Shown: positions 1-8,602 of the stretch, one piece after another
Layout: each line of letters opens with the position of its first letter
Position numbering within the stretch: the first letter of the stretch is position 1
Source: Hyphomicrobiales bacterium
GTDB taxonomy: Bacteria; Pseudomonadota; Alphaproteobacteria; Rhizobiales; Rhizobiaceae
Length of the DNA: 62,910 nt
Assembly: GCA_900468065.1 (NCBI GenBank)
Contig: UBTA01000031.1
Span: forward strand, 1 to 62,910
Direction: 5' to 3'
Position numbers and translations under genes: made by a program
The notes under the pieces: model-generated
The model's input: only the letters and a program-made list of their open reading frames with translations
The model's database searches: none
Told to the model about the DNA's origin: nothing

Positions 1-286
1 CAAATTTGCTCTTTGCCATGGGGTCAAGTTTCCTGTGATCAATGAGAATGCACCATACCGGCGGCGCCGGTTTGGGGAGGCGTTTAAGGGTTTCGGGCGG
101 AATGCGCAAGACTTAATTATTTTGCGCGCCGTCAGGCCCTTGCGGCCTGGATGATGCCTATGTGGGGATGGTGACGCCCGATTCCAATGCCAGCCGCATC
201 AAACGCGAAAACTGGATCAAATCAACGACTTGCTGATTAATCTTGAAGCGACGCAATAGGCATAGCAGATTGTGGGAGCATTTTGA

Positions 287-360
287 TGGAGCGGGTAGCG
301 GGAATCGAACCCGCGTATTCAGCTTGGAAGGCTGCTGCTCTACCATTGAGCTATACCCGC
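287..360 (-). tRNA. tRNA-Gly (anticodon TCC)
   Basis: On the minus strand a full cloverleaf can be read. The acceptor stem begins GCGGGTA, the D-arm is GCTCAATGGTAGAGC, the anticodon loop is CTTCCAA with TCC, the T-arm is GGGTTCGATTCCC, and CCA is encoded at 287-289. It lies 23 nt from tRNA-Tyr on the same strand, so the two are probably cotranscribed. Downstream, 1-286 holds no gene I can support; a small inverted repeat at 133-149 (CAGGCC/GGCCTG) could end the transcript but has no clear T-run. Confidence 0.95.
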
Positions 361-383
361 GGGTCAAGATCCGTCTGACAGAA

Positions 384-468
384 TGGTGGAGGGAGTTGGA
401 TTTGAACCAACGTAGGCTGAGCCAACGGATTTACAGTCCGTCCCCTTTAACCACTCGGGCATCCCTCC
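384..468 (-). tRNA. tRNA-Tyr (anticodon GTA)
   Basis: A minus-strand class II tRNA of 85 nt. The acceptor stem GGAGGGA pairs with TCCCTCC, the anticodon loop CTGTAAA carries GTA, a long variable arm follows, the T-loop is GTTCAAAT, and CCA is encoded at 384-386. The long variable arm and GTA anticodon fit bacterial tRNA-Tyr. It is probably transcribed together with the downstream tRNA-Gly, divergently from rlmB. Confidence 0.95.
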
Positions 469-686
469 ATTATTCTGTCGGGATCAAGCGACCAAGCTTT
501 GCAGATCAAAGTGTTGTTTGCCGGGGCAAGTCAGCCCTTCAATCTGCGCCGGGTATATGACGGTCCCGTTTCATCCTGTCAACACGGCGTCTCAGAAAAA
601 GTTGGGAAAATCGCGATAAAGATTGCCAGCCGCCGATTTCGCGAAAAACGGTTCCACGCGAACCGCATCGTCAGTATAAGACGGGT

Positions 687-1568
687 ATGAGCAAAGATAA
701 TCCGGGCGACAAGAACGCCAAAGACACCCATTACGCCACCCTTCGCCGCGCGCATCGCGATGGCAAACGCGAACGCGGCGAGATTCCAACACCCGTGCAG
801 GACAAGCGCAAGAGAAGTGCCGCACCAGACTGGAAGGCGCCGCAACTGGCGCCGGACCAGGTGCTGCTCTACGGCATCCACACGGTGCGTGCAGCCCTCG
901 ACAATCCCGAGCGCAAGATCGCCAAGCTTTCGGTAACGCAGAATGCGCTGGTGCGGCTGGAAACCGGCCCGGTCGAAGACCTCGGCTTTCCCGTGGAAAT
1001 CGTCACGCCGCAGGACCTCGACAAGATTCTGGGACCTGACGCCATCCATCAGGGCGCGATGCTGGAAACCGTGCCCCTGCCCGTCCGCAGCCTCTCGGCG
1101 CTCAACGACAGCCCGTTGATTCTTGTCCTCGACCAGGTGACCGATCCGCACAATGTCGGTGCCATCATGCGCTCGGCCGTTGCCTTCAATGCCGGTGCAT
1201 TGATCACGACGCAGCGTCACAGCCCGACCGAATCCGGCGTCATGGCCAAATCGGCCTCCGGCGCGCTGGAAATGATCCCCTATATCCAGATCACCAATCT
1301 GGCCGACGCGCTGGAAGAGCTGCACAAGCTCGGCTTCGTTTCGATCGGTCTTGATTCGGAAGGCCCAGAGCCGCTCGAACAGGCACTCTCCGGTGCCAAG
1401 ATCGCACTCGTTCTCGGCGCCGAGGGCAAGGGATTGCGGCAGAAGACACGCCAGACCGTCAGCACGCTTGCCCGTCTTGAAATGCCGGGCGCCATCAAGT
1501 CGCTGAATGTCTCCAATGCTGCCGCGATCGCCATGTATGCGGCACGCGGCCATTTGGCCAAAGGCTGA
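687..1568 (+). CDS. rlmB: 23S rRNA (guanosine-2'-O-)-methyltransferase RlmB, TrmH/SpoU family
   Basis: A 293-residue SPOUT-fold methyltransferase. RlmB uses S-adenosylmethionine to methylate the 2'-OH of a guanosine in the 23S rRNA peptidyl-transferase region. All three SpoU motifs are visible: DPHNVGAIMR (153-162) with the catalytic Asn/Arg, LGAEGKGLR (243-251), and SLNVSNAAA (272-280), which forms the cofactor-binding knot. YGIHTV at 62-67 begins the N-terminal substrate-binding domain. The first 50 residues are a basic extension common in alphaproteobacterial members. The gene is divergent from the tRNA pair and ends 7 nt from the convergent next gene. TrmH-family paralogs with other targets exist, but length and N-domain favour RlmB. 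Confidence 0.9.
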   Translation: MSKDNPGDKNAKDTHYATLRRAHRDGKRERGEIPTPVQDKRKRSAAPDWKAPQLAPDQVLLYGIHTVRAALDNPERKIAKLSVTQNALVRLETGPVEDLGFPVEIVTPQDLDKILGPDAIHQGAMLETVPLPVRSLSALNDSPLILVLDQVTDPHNVGAIMRSAVAFNAGALITTQRHSPTESGVMAKSASGALEMIPYIQITNLADALEELHKLGFVSIGLDSEGPEPLEQALSGAKIALVLGAEGKGLRQKTRQTVSTLARLEMPGAIKSLNVSNAAAIAMYAARGHLAKG

Positions 1569-1575
1569 ACGGCAG

Positions 1576-1848
1576 CTACCGGGTCAAAGGCAATAGCGCA
1601 ACCGACAACCGGGCTTCGGGGCATTCGTCCCGGAGCTTGCGCCACGTCATGACGTTGAGCTCTTTTTCACAGCGCGCCAGATAGGCGGTGTCACCTACCC
1701 GGATACAGGTCGTCTGGCCAAGTTCGAGTTTCGAACCATCCCGGTTTCGGCACGTGCAAATCGGATCAGCAGCAAGGGACGCACCCGGAGGGGTTCCGGC
1801 AAGGGCCGAAACAAGCGCGAACATCAGGAGTGCCGGAACGCTTTTCAT
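1576..1848 (-). CDS. small exported cysteine-rich protein, conserved hypothetical
   Basis: A 90-residue protein with a clear Sec signal peptide (MKSVPALLMFALVSALAG, cleavage probably after LAA near residue 26). The mature domain of about 60 residues has five cysteines (CTC, TTC, ARC and one near the C-terminus) that could form periplasmic disulfides. I chose the ATG at 1848 rather than 1866 because it starts directly at the signal peptide. The gene is convergent with rlmB. I do not recognise a function. Confidence 0.7.
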   Translation of the reverse strand: MKSVPALLMFALVSALAGTPPGASLAADPICTCRNRDGSKLELGQTTCIRVGDTAYLARCEKELNVMTWRKLRDECPEARLSVALLPLTR

Positions 1849-1947
1849 AAGCAGAGTGTAATACAAAAACTCCGGGCGTCCAGTCCCGGCCGGCCGCCGA
1901 TTCGTGCGGGCTACCGATGCTGGATTTCCCCAGCCAAAATCTTGAAC

Positions 1948-2169
1948 TCAGGCCTTCTTCAGGAACTCTGTGCGCAGCACCAGGCCTTTGATCTTGGCAT
2001 GACGGCATTCGACCTCGTCCGGGTCGCCGGTCAGGTGAATGCCCTTGATCATCGTGCCACGCTTCAAGGTCTCGGACGTGCCCTTGACCTTGAGATCCTT
2101 GATCAGGGTGACGTTATCTCCCTCGATGAGGATCGTGCCGTTGCTGTCCCTGACATCCGTCATTGCCAT
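1948..2169 (-). CDS. PhnA-domain protein (YjdM-like C-terminal domain only)
   Basis: A 73-residue protein matching the small C-terminal PhnA domain: VRDSNGTILIEGDNVTLIKDLKVKG, then a TLKRGTMIKGIHLT stretch and a terminal EC.H.KIKGLVLRT strand. The usual N-terminal zinc ribbon of PhnA/YjdM is absent, which is common for the short rhizobial version. Despite the family name, a direct role in phosphonate catabolism is not established. It stands alone, with a typical intergenic gap to azoR. Confidence 0.8.
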   Translation of the reverse strand: MAMTDVRDSNGTILIEGDNVTLIKDLKVKGTSETLKRGTMIKGIHLTGDPDEVECRHAKIKGLVLRTEFLKKA

Positions 2170-2322
2170 TCCAATCTGTATTCTGCCGGCCGGGGCCGTT
2201 TGACCCGGGCTCTACCCCCTCGCAGCAGGCGTGTCCAGCCTAGGTTTCAACAGCGTCGACAGGTCACGAAAAGCCGGGCAGCGGGTGCCCGGCTTTCAAT
2301 TCACACAGATCCGGCCAGTTAA

Positions 2323-2949
2323 TCAGGCCGCGATATCGAAATGCCCCCGGCCGGCGATGGCCTTTTCGGCTTCCGAAATCGCCGCTTCCTTGGAATCCGG
2401 GCTGATGGCCAGGCCTTCGGCACGGACGAATTCGACATTGGTGATGCCGATGAAACCGAACACGGTGGAGAGATAGGTTTCCTGGTGATCCATGGCGCTG
2501 ATCGGCGACGCACCGGAATAATGGCCACCACGGGTCGAGGCCACGATCACCTTCTTGCCCTTGGCCAAGCCTTCGACACCTGCTTCGGTGTAGCGGAACG
2601 TCGTTCCGGCTACGAGGATGCGGTCGATCCAGGTCTTCAACTGGCTGGGAATGGCGAAATTGTACATCGGCGCACCGATGACGACGACATCGGCAGCAAG
2701 AAACTCGTTAAGCGAAGTACGGCCGGCATCAAGCTCGGACACCAGCGTCGCGTCCAGGCCTTCCGGATTGGCGGAAGCTGCCATCAGGTGCGAGCCGTTG
2801 AGATGGGCCAGCGGAGCAGCGGCCAGATCGCGGTAGGTGACGCTATCACCGGGACGCTCGGCCTTGATCCGCGCGACGATCGATGCCGTCAGGCGGCGGG
2901 AAACGGAATGATCTCCGAGAATGCCGGAGTCGATGTGGAGAATATTCAT
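2323..2949 (-). CDS. azoR: FMN-dependent NADH-azoreductase
   Basis: A 208-residue flavodoxin-like quinone/azo reductase. It opens with MNILHIDSGILGDHSVSRRL, the phosphate-loop strand of the AzoR family. PMYNFAIPSQLKTWIDRI (about 92-109) binds flavin and forms the dimer face, and STRGGHYSG (about 138-146) is the second flavin loop. These cytosolic enzymes reduce azo dyes and quinones with NAD(P)H. The start at 2949 was chosen over an upstream in-frame ATG (3018) because it begins the fold directly and is preceded by AAGGTG. The divergent LysR gene next to it is a likely regulator, as is usual for this pair. Confidence 0.9.
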   Translation of the reverse strand: MNILHIDSGILGDHSVSRRLTASIVARIKAERPGDSVTYRDLAAAPLAHLNGSHLMAASANPEGLDATLVSELDAGRTSLNEFLAADVVVIGAPMYNFAIPSQLKTWIDRILVAGTTFRYTEAGVEGLAKGKKVIVASTRGGHYSGASPISAMDHQETYLSTVFGFIGITNVEFVRAEGLAISPDSKEAAISEAEKAIAGRGHFDIAA

Positions 2950-3055
2950 GATGGGCACCTTCGTTTGATTGTTTGTGTGCGCTTGTGTGGCGTTTGGGTG
3001 CATCACATATGAATTCAAAACAATCGGCCGATAAGCCGCCCCTTTTTCGACAGGC

Positions 3056-3073
3056 TGTTTCCTGATAGAAACA
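3056..3073. promoter_or_regulatory. candidate LysR operator between azoR and the LysR gene
   Basis: A perfect inverted repeat TGTTTC-N6-GAAACA lies in the divergent intergenic region, 36 nt before the LysR start codon. Interrupted dyads with a T-N11-A core are the usual LysR-type binding sites, and this one contains that spacing. Position and symmetry support an operator; no binding data. Confidence 0.5.
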
Positions 3074-3109
3074 ATAATGGTCGATCATCGATGGACATGA
3101 AGGTGTGAC

Positions 3110-4054
3110 ATGCAGGACCTGAACGATCTCGCGCTCTTTGCCGCCGTGGTGAAACACAAGGGCTTTTCCTCTGCCGCCCGTGTCCTCAACATTCCCAAGT
3201 CCAAGCTCAGCAAGCATGTTGCACGGCTGGAGCAGCAGCTTGATGTCCGCCTGCTCGAACGCTCGACCCGCAAGCTGCGCGTGACGGAAATCGGCCAGGC
3301 CTTCTATGAGCGTTGCGAGACGATCCTCTCAGGCGTCGAAGCCGCCGAAGCGGTGGTCGCCGCCGCCAAGAGCGAGCCGACCGGCGTCGTGCGGCTCGCC
3401 TGCCCGATCGGCTTTACGCCGTTGCTCGGCCATATTCTGCCGGTCTTTCACCGGCGCTATCCGGGCGTGCGCCTGCTGATTACCGCGACCAACCGGCGGA
3501 TCGATCTCGTCGAGGAGCGCATCGACATTGCGCTGCGGGCACGCGACCAGTTGGACACCGACAACAATCTGATCGTGCGCAAGCTCGGCGAAGCGCGCCA
3601 GTTTCTCGTGGCGAGCCCGGCGCTGATGGCGCGGATCGGCAATGTGACGATCGATACGCTGGGCACCATGCCGACGCTATCGATGAACGAGCAGCATCTG
3701 ACCGATACCTGGCAGTTGAACCATACCGACGGGACGAAACGCGACATCGCGCATCAGCCCGTGATCGGCTGCGGCGATTTCGGCATTCTGGAGCGTGCCG
3801 CCATCGAGGGCGTCGGCATCGCCCTTCTTCCCGATCATCTGTGCAACCGGGGCATCAGGACCGGGGTACTGGTGCCCGTGCTGCCAGAGTGGTGCTCGAA
3901 CACCACCATCGCGCATCTGGTCTTTACCTCCCGCCACGGCATGCTGCCTTCGGTTCGCGCACTGATTGACTTCATTGCCGACAACCTGCCGACTGCAATG
4001 TCGCACTGCACCGAACTCGATCCGCCGACAGCAATGCGGGAAGCGGCCGAATAG
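3110..4054 (+). CDS. LysR-type transcriptional regulator, divergent from azoR
   Basis: A 314-residue LTTR. The N-terminal winged helix-turn-helix spans about residues 1-60 (DLALFAAVVKHKGFSSAARVL, then KSKLSKHVARLEQQL and LLERSTRKLRVTE). The effector-binding domain follows from about residue 90 (GVVRLACPIGFTPLL). It belongs to the CrgA/AaeR-like group that often sits back-to-back with quinone or azo reductases and senses electrophiles. It probably controls azoR and itself through the dyad at 3056-3073; that is inference from position. Confidence 0.88.
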   Translation: MQDLNDLALFAAVVKHKGFSSAARVLNIPKSKLSKHVARLEQQLDVRLLERSTRKLRVTEIGQAFYERCETILSGVEAAEAVVAAAKSEPTGVVRLACPIGFTPLLGHILPVFHRRYPGVRLLITATNRRIDLVEERIDIALRARDQLDTDNNLIVRKLGEARQFLVASPALMARIGNVTIDTLGTMPTLSMNEQHLTDTWQLNHTDGTKRDIAHQPVIGCGDFGILERAAIEGVGIALLPDHLCNRGIRTGVLVPVLPEWCSNTTIAHLVFTSRHGMLPSVRALIDFIADNLPTAMSHCTELDPPTAMREAAE

Positions 4055-4137
4055 ATAGCACCTCTCTGGGCTATCGCGCCTATGATGACCGGCGTTTCAT
4101 ATGACCGAATCAGAATGGGCGAAGGCAAGGAACAATC

Positions 4138-4869
4138 ATGACGCGGGAGCGGCGGCGGCGCGTCATCCGGAGACGGCGCACGGGACTGGGCATCGTTCTC
4201 GTTGCCGCCATCTCCTTTCTTGCCGGCATGACGGATGCGGCAGGCCTTTTGATTGCCGGCAGCTTCGTCTCCTTCATGAGCGGCAATACCACCCGCGCCG
4301 CCGTCGCGCTGGCCGATGGGCAACCGGCCTATGCGGGGATCCTGCTGGGTGCCCTTTTGATGTTCGTCGCCGGCAATGCGCTCGGGATCATCATTGCCCA
4401 TAACGCGGCCCGGCGCGCGTTTCGCGTCCTTGCCGGCGTTACCCTCCTGCTCGCGCTTGCAGCCGTTATCACCGATCCGGGTTTTGCAACGCTGCAATTC
4501 TACGCGATCGTGCTGGCCATGGGGCTCGTCAATGCTGCCGTCGAACACATTGAAGGACTGCCGATCGGGCTGACCTACGTGACGGGCGCCCTCTCCCGCT
4601 TCGGCAAAGGCATCGGCAGCTGGATCGTCGGTGCCCCGCGGCCAGACTGGTCCCTGCAGATCGTCCCCTGGCTTGGCATGGTGTCCGGCGGCATATGCGG
4701 CGCCTTTCTCGAACGGGCGCTTGGCGCCAATGTGCTTTGGCTGGTCTGTACGCTGTCGGCAGCACTGGCGATTCTCACCTTTTTCATCCCCCCGCGCCTG
4801 CAGCGGCGCCTCGCTCCCCGCGCGCCCCTGCCGGCGGCAAAAATGCGGCCGACAAAACCCGGCCTGTAA
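4138..4869 (+). CDS. DUF1275 (YoaK family) inner-membrane protein
   Basis: A 243-residue polytopic protein with about six predicted membrane segments. Family landmarks are visible: SFLAGMTDAAGLL, then SFMSGNTTRAAVAL (the conserved SGN motif), and GLVNAAVEHIEGLPIGLTYVTGALS in the second half. Function of the family is unknown; a transport role is often guessed. The start has GGAAC upstream, and a basic N-terminus precedes the first segment. It is the last core gene before tRNA-Thr. Confidence 0.85.
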   Translation: MTRERRRRVIRRRRTGLGIVLVAAISFLAGMTDAAGLLIAGSFVSFMSGNTTRAAVALADGQPAYAGILLGALLMFVAGNALGIIIAHNAARRAFRVLAGVTLLLALAAVITDPGFATLQFYAIVLAMGLVNAAVEHIEGLPIGLTYVTGALSRFGKGIGSWIVGAPRPDWSLQIVPWLGMVSGGICGAFLERALGANVLWLVCTLSAALAILTFFIPPRLQRRLAPRAPLPAAKMRPTKPGL

Positions 4870-4940
4870 TCGCCGCAAAACAACGATCGCTGCGCACCCA
4901 ACCGGTGCCGGTGCGAAAAAGCAGCTGCCGGACAGCATTT

Positions 4941-4970
4941 TTGCTTTACACACGACGAGAATATGCTAAT
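4941..4970 (+). promoter_or_regulatory. candidate promoter of tRNA-Thr
   Basis: TTTACA (4945-4950) and an AT-rich stretch with TATGCT (4962-4967) and TAATTC (4967-4972) lie just before the tRNA. TTTACA to TAATTC gives a 16-nt spacer, and initiation would fall about 10 nt before the tRNA 5' end. The match to sigma-70 consensus is modest. Confidence 0.35.
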
Positions 4971-4987
4971 TCCCAGCCGCAAGTGCT

Positions 4988-5065
<78 letters not shown>

Positions 5066-5120
5066 CAACTCTCTAAAAACAAATGGTTTTTAGATGAGTC
5101 TTTATTACTTTCGCTGCATA

Positions 5121-5140
5121 TTCAATCACAAATCAATCAC
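5121..5140 (+). promoter_or_regulatory. candidate integrase arm-type sites at the attL side
   Basis: Two tandem near-copies, TTCAATCACA and AATCAATCAC, lie 56-75 bp inside the attL core. AATCAATCAC occurs again, same orientation, at 53387-53396 near attR. Matching short repeats on both phage arms fit tyrosine-integrase arm sites. The 5066-5218 stretch holds no gene. Confidence 0.35.
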
Positions 5141-5218
5141 AGAGCGCACAAATCAGACGCTAACTAGCTGTGTCAACAGATTGGGCTAGCCTGTGGAAAA
5201 CTAATTCCTGGAGGCAGC

Positions 5219-5740
5219 GTGGCCGACGTAGCGTCGATCTGGACGACCAAAGAGATCATCGGGTCCATCATTGCGACCGGAGTTGTGTCTGCCTCCGCAT
5301 CGTCGGTAATAGATTTTTTCCGAGCACGCTCTGCCCGCCGCCGCGATAAGGTTTACCTTTGTATGCGGATAGCCGCAGTGCTCGAAGCGTACGCGGTGAA
5401 CTGCGCTGCGTTCCTGCAGGGCACATCAGCACTGTACGAGGAAACAAAATCGCCCTCCCCTGGCTGGATGCCCGATGCGCCGGTCTATCCGGACGACGTT
5501 GATTGGAAATCCATCGAACCTGGCACAGCCTACAAGGTGATCAGCTTTCTCAACGAATGTCTCGTTCACGGACAAGACGCAACATTCAGCGACCACTTCG
5601 AAAACAACCCGTTCAAAGTGGAAGACGCCGCTAAGAAAACGGGAACCCGCGCCTACGAGCTTGCGAACGTTCTGCGAGCCATCGCGGGCCTCCACCCGCC
5701 TGACCTTGGTCGCGCACTTGACCCCCTGTTCAAAAAGTGA
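5219..5740 (+). CDS. membrane-anchored prophage protein, short member of a four-copy family
   Basis: A 173-residue protein with a GTG start preceded by GGAGG. One membrane segment near residues 13-33 is followed by a basic patch (RARSARRR) and a soluble domain containing VDWKSI at about 98-103. Proteins at 35916, 40366 and 41101 share this plan: N-terminal membrane helix, basic stop-transfer, then a domain with an [IVL]xWxS motif. This copy is shorter, lacking the C-terminal helical part. Function unknown. Its place just inside attL is typical of lysogenic-conversion cargo. Confidence 0.65.
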   Translation: MADVASIWTTKEIIGSIIATGVVSASASSVIDFFRARSARRRDKVYLCMRIAAVLEAYAVNCAAFLQGTSALYEETKSPSPGWMPDAPVYPDDVDWKSIEPGTAYKVISFLNECLVHGQDATFSDHFENNPFKVEDAAKKTGTRAYELANVLRAIAGLHPPDLGRALDPLFKK

Positions 5741-5833
5741 GTTACGGGCACGGATCACAACCGCTCTCCGCGAACACTCAGGCTCAGTCCACATCGGCTC
5801 CCGCGATTATCAGCGCGAGCCGATGCTGCGTCA

Positions 5834-6271
5834 TCAGTGAGAAATGGTGCTTACAAATTGCGAGTAATTCAGCCAACCAGAGGGAGTAGCAACTCCATCC
5901 ACTTCTGATGCGACGATCCTGAATTGAACTTGTGACTTGATTTCTTCAATCTCGCCTTCAAGTGAAATGACAAGAAGCCGGTTTCCACGACTGCGTTTGT
6001 CGAAGCGCTTAACATTTGCCTTGTCCGCTTCGTACTTGATCATCCAACGAACGTGAAACAGGCCAACTGTCACAGTGCCAGCGTTCCTTTGCTCGTCATC
6101 GAACGCGGTGGTCAGAGCGACAGCCCGAGCTGCAGCCCTCAAAAATTCGTTGCCAAGGCTTAGAAGTCGCGGCGAGAATACGAAGCCTAGATACCTGCGG
6201 GACATAGAGAGGCGGGCAGCGTCATGGCCGTGTCGCATCTCTTGTTCATTTCGGGGGTTGTTGATTGTCAA
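5834..6271 (-). CDS. hypothetical prophage protein (145 aa)
   Basis: A 145-residue soluble protein in a mostly rightward neighbourhood. The C-terminal half looks like alternating beta strands (TVGLFHVRW, NRLLVISLE, VQFRIVASEV). AAGGAG lies 12 nt before the ATG, slightly far. No family recognised. Opposite orientation to its neighbours suggests an independently expressed cargo gene. Confidence 0.5.
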   Translation of the reverse strand: MTINNPRNEQEMRHGHDAARLSMSRRYLGFVFSPRLLSLGNEFLRAAARAVALTTAFDDEQRNAGTVTVGLFHVRWMIKYEADKANVKRFDKRSRGNRLLVISLEGEIEEIKSQVQFRIVASEVDGVATPSGWLNYSQFVSTISH

Positions 6272-6511
6272 GCGGTTGCTCCTTGTTTGAACCGCTTATC
6301 CAACTAGAGAGTCAAACCAGGGCTTTACAAGAGCAACGATCAAATTATTTCCCAGATGCTAACGCGAGGCTTGCAAGGTGAACCTCGGATAGAGGGCGAC
6401 CTACCTTCGCGAAAGATACGACTTGAAGCTGAACCACGGTACAAATCTGTAAACTTGCGCTTGCCAGAATGCCGTTCTAATACACAATTCGGCGTAGCGG
6501 GGGGCGCAGTC

Positions 6512-7690
6512 ATGGAAGCATTCGCATATAAAATATTGCAGATCGGGGAAGCCGGGTCCTACGTTTTGTCTTGGATCATCATGTTCGGTTCGGCTGCAGT
6601 CGCCGTAACCTTTAGCAATCTTGAGTGGCGTTTGGGTCGCGCGAACTACTTTTTGTCGACGGGCTTTATTTTTCTCCTCTCGGGCATGACAAGTTTTCTT
6701 GCACTGGGTGTCCAGGACGCGATTAAAGGCGGCTACCTTGCAGTGGTTGTCGCCGCTATTTACGGATTATTGATCCCGATTGGAGGGTTGGCAGGCCTTT
6801 TTGCGGCAGCAAGGTCATTGGATGGTTATGGGACGAAAGAGAAATGGGCTTATGGGTTCATTCCGATCCTCAACCTTTTTCTGCTATTCGCCAAGCCGGA
6901 ACCCCCAGTGAGGCTCGGGTTTGCCCGCGTCCTCTCCAACACCGCAATCGTAATTTTGGGGTTCCTCTTGATGGGGGCCGGTAAAACTATCGAGCGCACG
7001 CTCACCGACACTGTTTCGCGATCAGCCCAGAACGCAGAGGCGGACCAGGTGCTGCAAGCGAAGACGATGCAGTACGAAATAGAGAACAAGGGCATTGAAA
7101 CTGTGCTGAAGGAGGCCGCCCTCCAAGTTCCTGTTCCGAAGAAAGTCGACAGCATTACAATTCTAAAGTCTGTTGAGGTCGAGGGGAAAACATTCCGCTA
7201 CATCTACCTCATATCCTCGACGAAACCTAAATTCGGAAAGCACTGGAAAGACACAGTCATGAGCCGCTGGTGCAAATCAGATGCGTTCAAACCGATGTTT
7301 GACATCGGGGCGGTGGTGGCTGGCCGGTACCAGGATACGTCTGGAAACGTCCTGACAGAGATATCAGCTGATCCAGCGATTTGTGCAACCTGGTACGCAG
7401 GGCTGGAAGCTGAGTTGGTCTCCGCAGCAGCATCGGTGAAAGGGCCGGTGAAATTAGATGAGATTACCAACCTTACGGGCGCTGCCTACGCTTCGGGAAC
7501 CTATAGCTACTACTACACCCTCGCAGGCGATCCAGGAGACGGCTGGCAGGATCGCGTCAAAGCCGCTTGGTGCAAAACGCCCGGTACTAGAATGATGATG
7601 GAAGTCGGGCTGAACGTCCAGGGAGTGTACCGCTCTGAGCGCGGCACTCCAGTTGGGACCGTCCTGATCAATTCAGGCATCTGCGGGTAA
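6512..7690 (+). CDS. polytopic membrane protein with duplicated Cys-containing C-terminal domain
   Basis: A 392-residue protein. Residues 1-160 hold about five membrane segments. Residues 213-291 and 316-391 are two copies of one domain sharing an Ile-Thr-rich strand, a Tyr-rich strand, WC (253-254 and 353-354), a V-x-G-x-Y strand (AGRY, QGVY), and an IC near the end. The paired cysteines in each copy could form a disulfide, so the domains probably face the periplasm. The ATG at 6512 was preferred to 6356 because GGGGGGC precedes it and the extra 52 residues look non-homologous. Function unknown; a lysogen surface or superinfection role is conceivable but unproven. Confidence 0.65.
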   Translation: MEAFAYKILQIGEAGSYVLSWIIMFGSAAVAVTFSNLEWRLGRANYFLSTGFIFLLSGMTSFLALGVQDAIKGGYLAVVVAAIYGLLIPIGGLAGLFAAARSLDGYGTKEKWAYGFIPILNLFLLFAKPEPPVRLGFARVLSNTAIVILGFLLMGAGKTIERTLTDTVSRSAQNAEADQVLQAKTMQYEIENKGIETVLKEAALQVPVPKKVDSITILKSVEVEGKTFRYIYLISSTKPKFGKHWKDTVMSRWCKSDAFKPMFDIGAVVAGRYQDTSGNVLTEISADPAICATWYAGLEAELVSAAASVKGPVKLDEITNLTGAAYASGTYSYYYTLAGDPGDGWQDRVKAAWCKTPGTRMMMEVGLNVQGVYRSERGTPVGTVLINSGICG

Positions 7691-7800
7691 CCCGACGGGT
7701 GTGGGACTGGTCAAACTGCCCGGCGACAACGGCCAACGCTTGACTCTCTTGTAAACAGGAACAAAGTAGGAACATATTCCGCCACGGATATGGGCCTACA

Positions 7801-8100
7801 ATGAGACACCGTCGCAGCATTGACCTAACACGCATGCCCGATCCTCCTGTGATCGCCGACAAACCGGTTGAAGTCGCCGACCTGATCGATGTCGCAAGCG
7901 GTAAATTTGGCGAGATTCATAGCTGGGTCCTCATCGGCGGCCGGTGTTCGCGCTGCGAACGCGAAGGTTGGATTGATCGTGATTGGCTCGAAGCAAAATA
8001 CCCATCCGTCATCATCAGCAATCTAGCCCCAATGCTCCGATGCCGGAAATGCTCATCTAAAGGAAGCAACAGATGGATCGTTGGTAAGCCGCCTAGATAA
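7801..8100 (+). CDS. small zinc-ribbon-like prophage protein
   Basis: A 99-residue protein with two CxxC pairs (CSRC near residue 49, CRKC near residue 81), spaced as in a zinc ribbon. The ribosome site of the first ATG is weak; ATG at 7834 is an alternative. No specific family recognised. It could bind nucleic acid or a protein partner. Confidence 0.5.
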   Translation: MRHRRSIDLTRMPDPPVIADKPVEVADLIDVASGKFGEIHSWVLIGGRCSRCEREGWIDRDWLEAKYPSVIISNLAPMLRCRKCSSKGSNRWIVGKPPR

Positions 8101-8279
8101 GGCTGCTATTTTATTTTGGATAACCGAATAACTAAAATGCAGAATAGATGTTACAAATGTCTGCCATGAAAAGATATACTTTAGATATTGACATCATTGC
8201 CAGAAATTGGAATCAGTTAACCCGATTTTAACGAATCATACTGCAATGTATGCTCGTCAATTGTGCGTCGGAGACCATC

Positions 8280-8600
8280 ATGTCGAATATGTTTACGTCG
8301 AAAAATCCAGCGGGCGTGGCTGCTGCACAGACTGGCATGATTTTCGCCGTGCTGGCTTCGGGCGCAGTCAATGCGCACCTCAACGGATTGGCAGCTATGC
8401 GTGCGGCTCGCGAGGGCGCGGCATCTCACCAGCTTCGCGGTCAGCTTGATTACGCTATCGGCTACGCACACGAGGTTGTCCGCTTTGCCGCCGATCAGGC
8501 TGCTGAAATCGAAAAGTTGAAGGCAGAAAATCGTCGCCTCGCTGCGTCTGCTAAAACGCATTACGAGTCGGCTCGCCGTCTTGCACGAAAGGCGGCTTGA
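8280..8600 (+). CDS. hypothetical helical prophage protein
   Basis: A 106-residue alanine-rich protein. The C-terminal half (about 65-100) is strongly helical and predicted coiled coil (VRFAADQAAEIEKLKAENRR). The ATG at 8280 has GGAGA upstream, while the longer 8250 start lacks a site. It is followed closely by the next gene, so the two likely share a transcript. Function unknown. Confidence 0.55.
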   Translation: MSNMFTSKNPAGVAAAQTGMIFAVLASGAVNAHLNGLAAMRAAREGAASHQLRGQLDYAIGYAHEVVRFAADQAAEIEKLKAENRRLAASAKTHYESARRLARKAA

Positions 8601-8602
8601 TC

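Noticed and set aside
579-1553. Long minus-strand frame opposite rlmB (324 codons)
   Set aside because: It is the shadow of rlmB, whose three SpoU motifs are unambiguous on the plus strand.
3835-4953. 372-codon minus-strand frame over the DUF1275 and LysR genes
   Set aside because: Low-complexity Gly/Asp/Arg product with no site, antisense to two clear genes.
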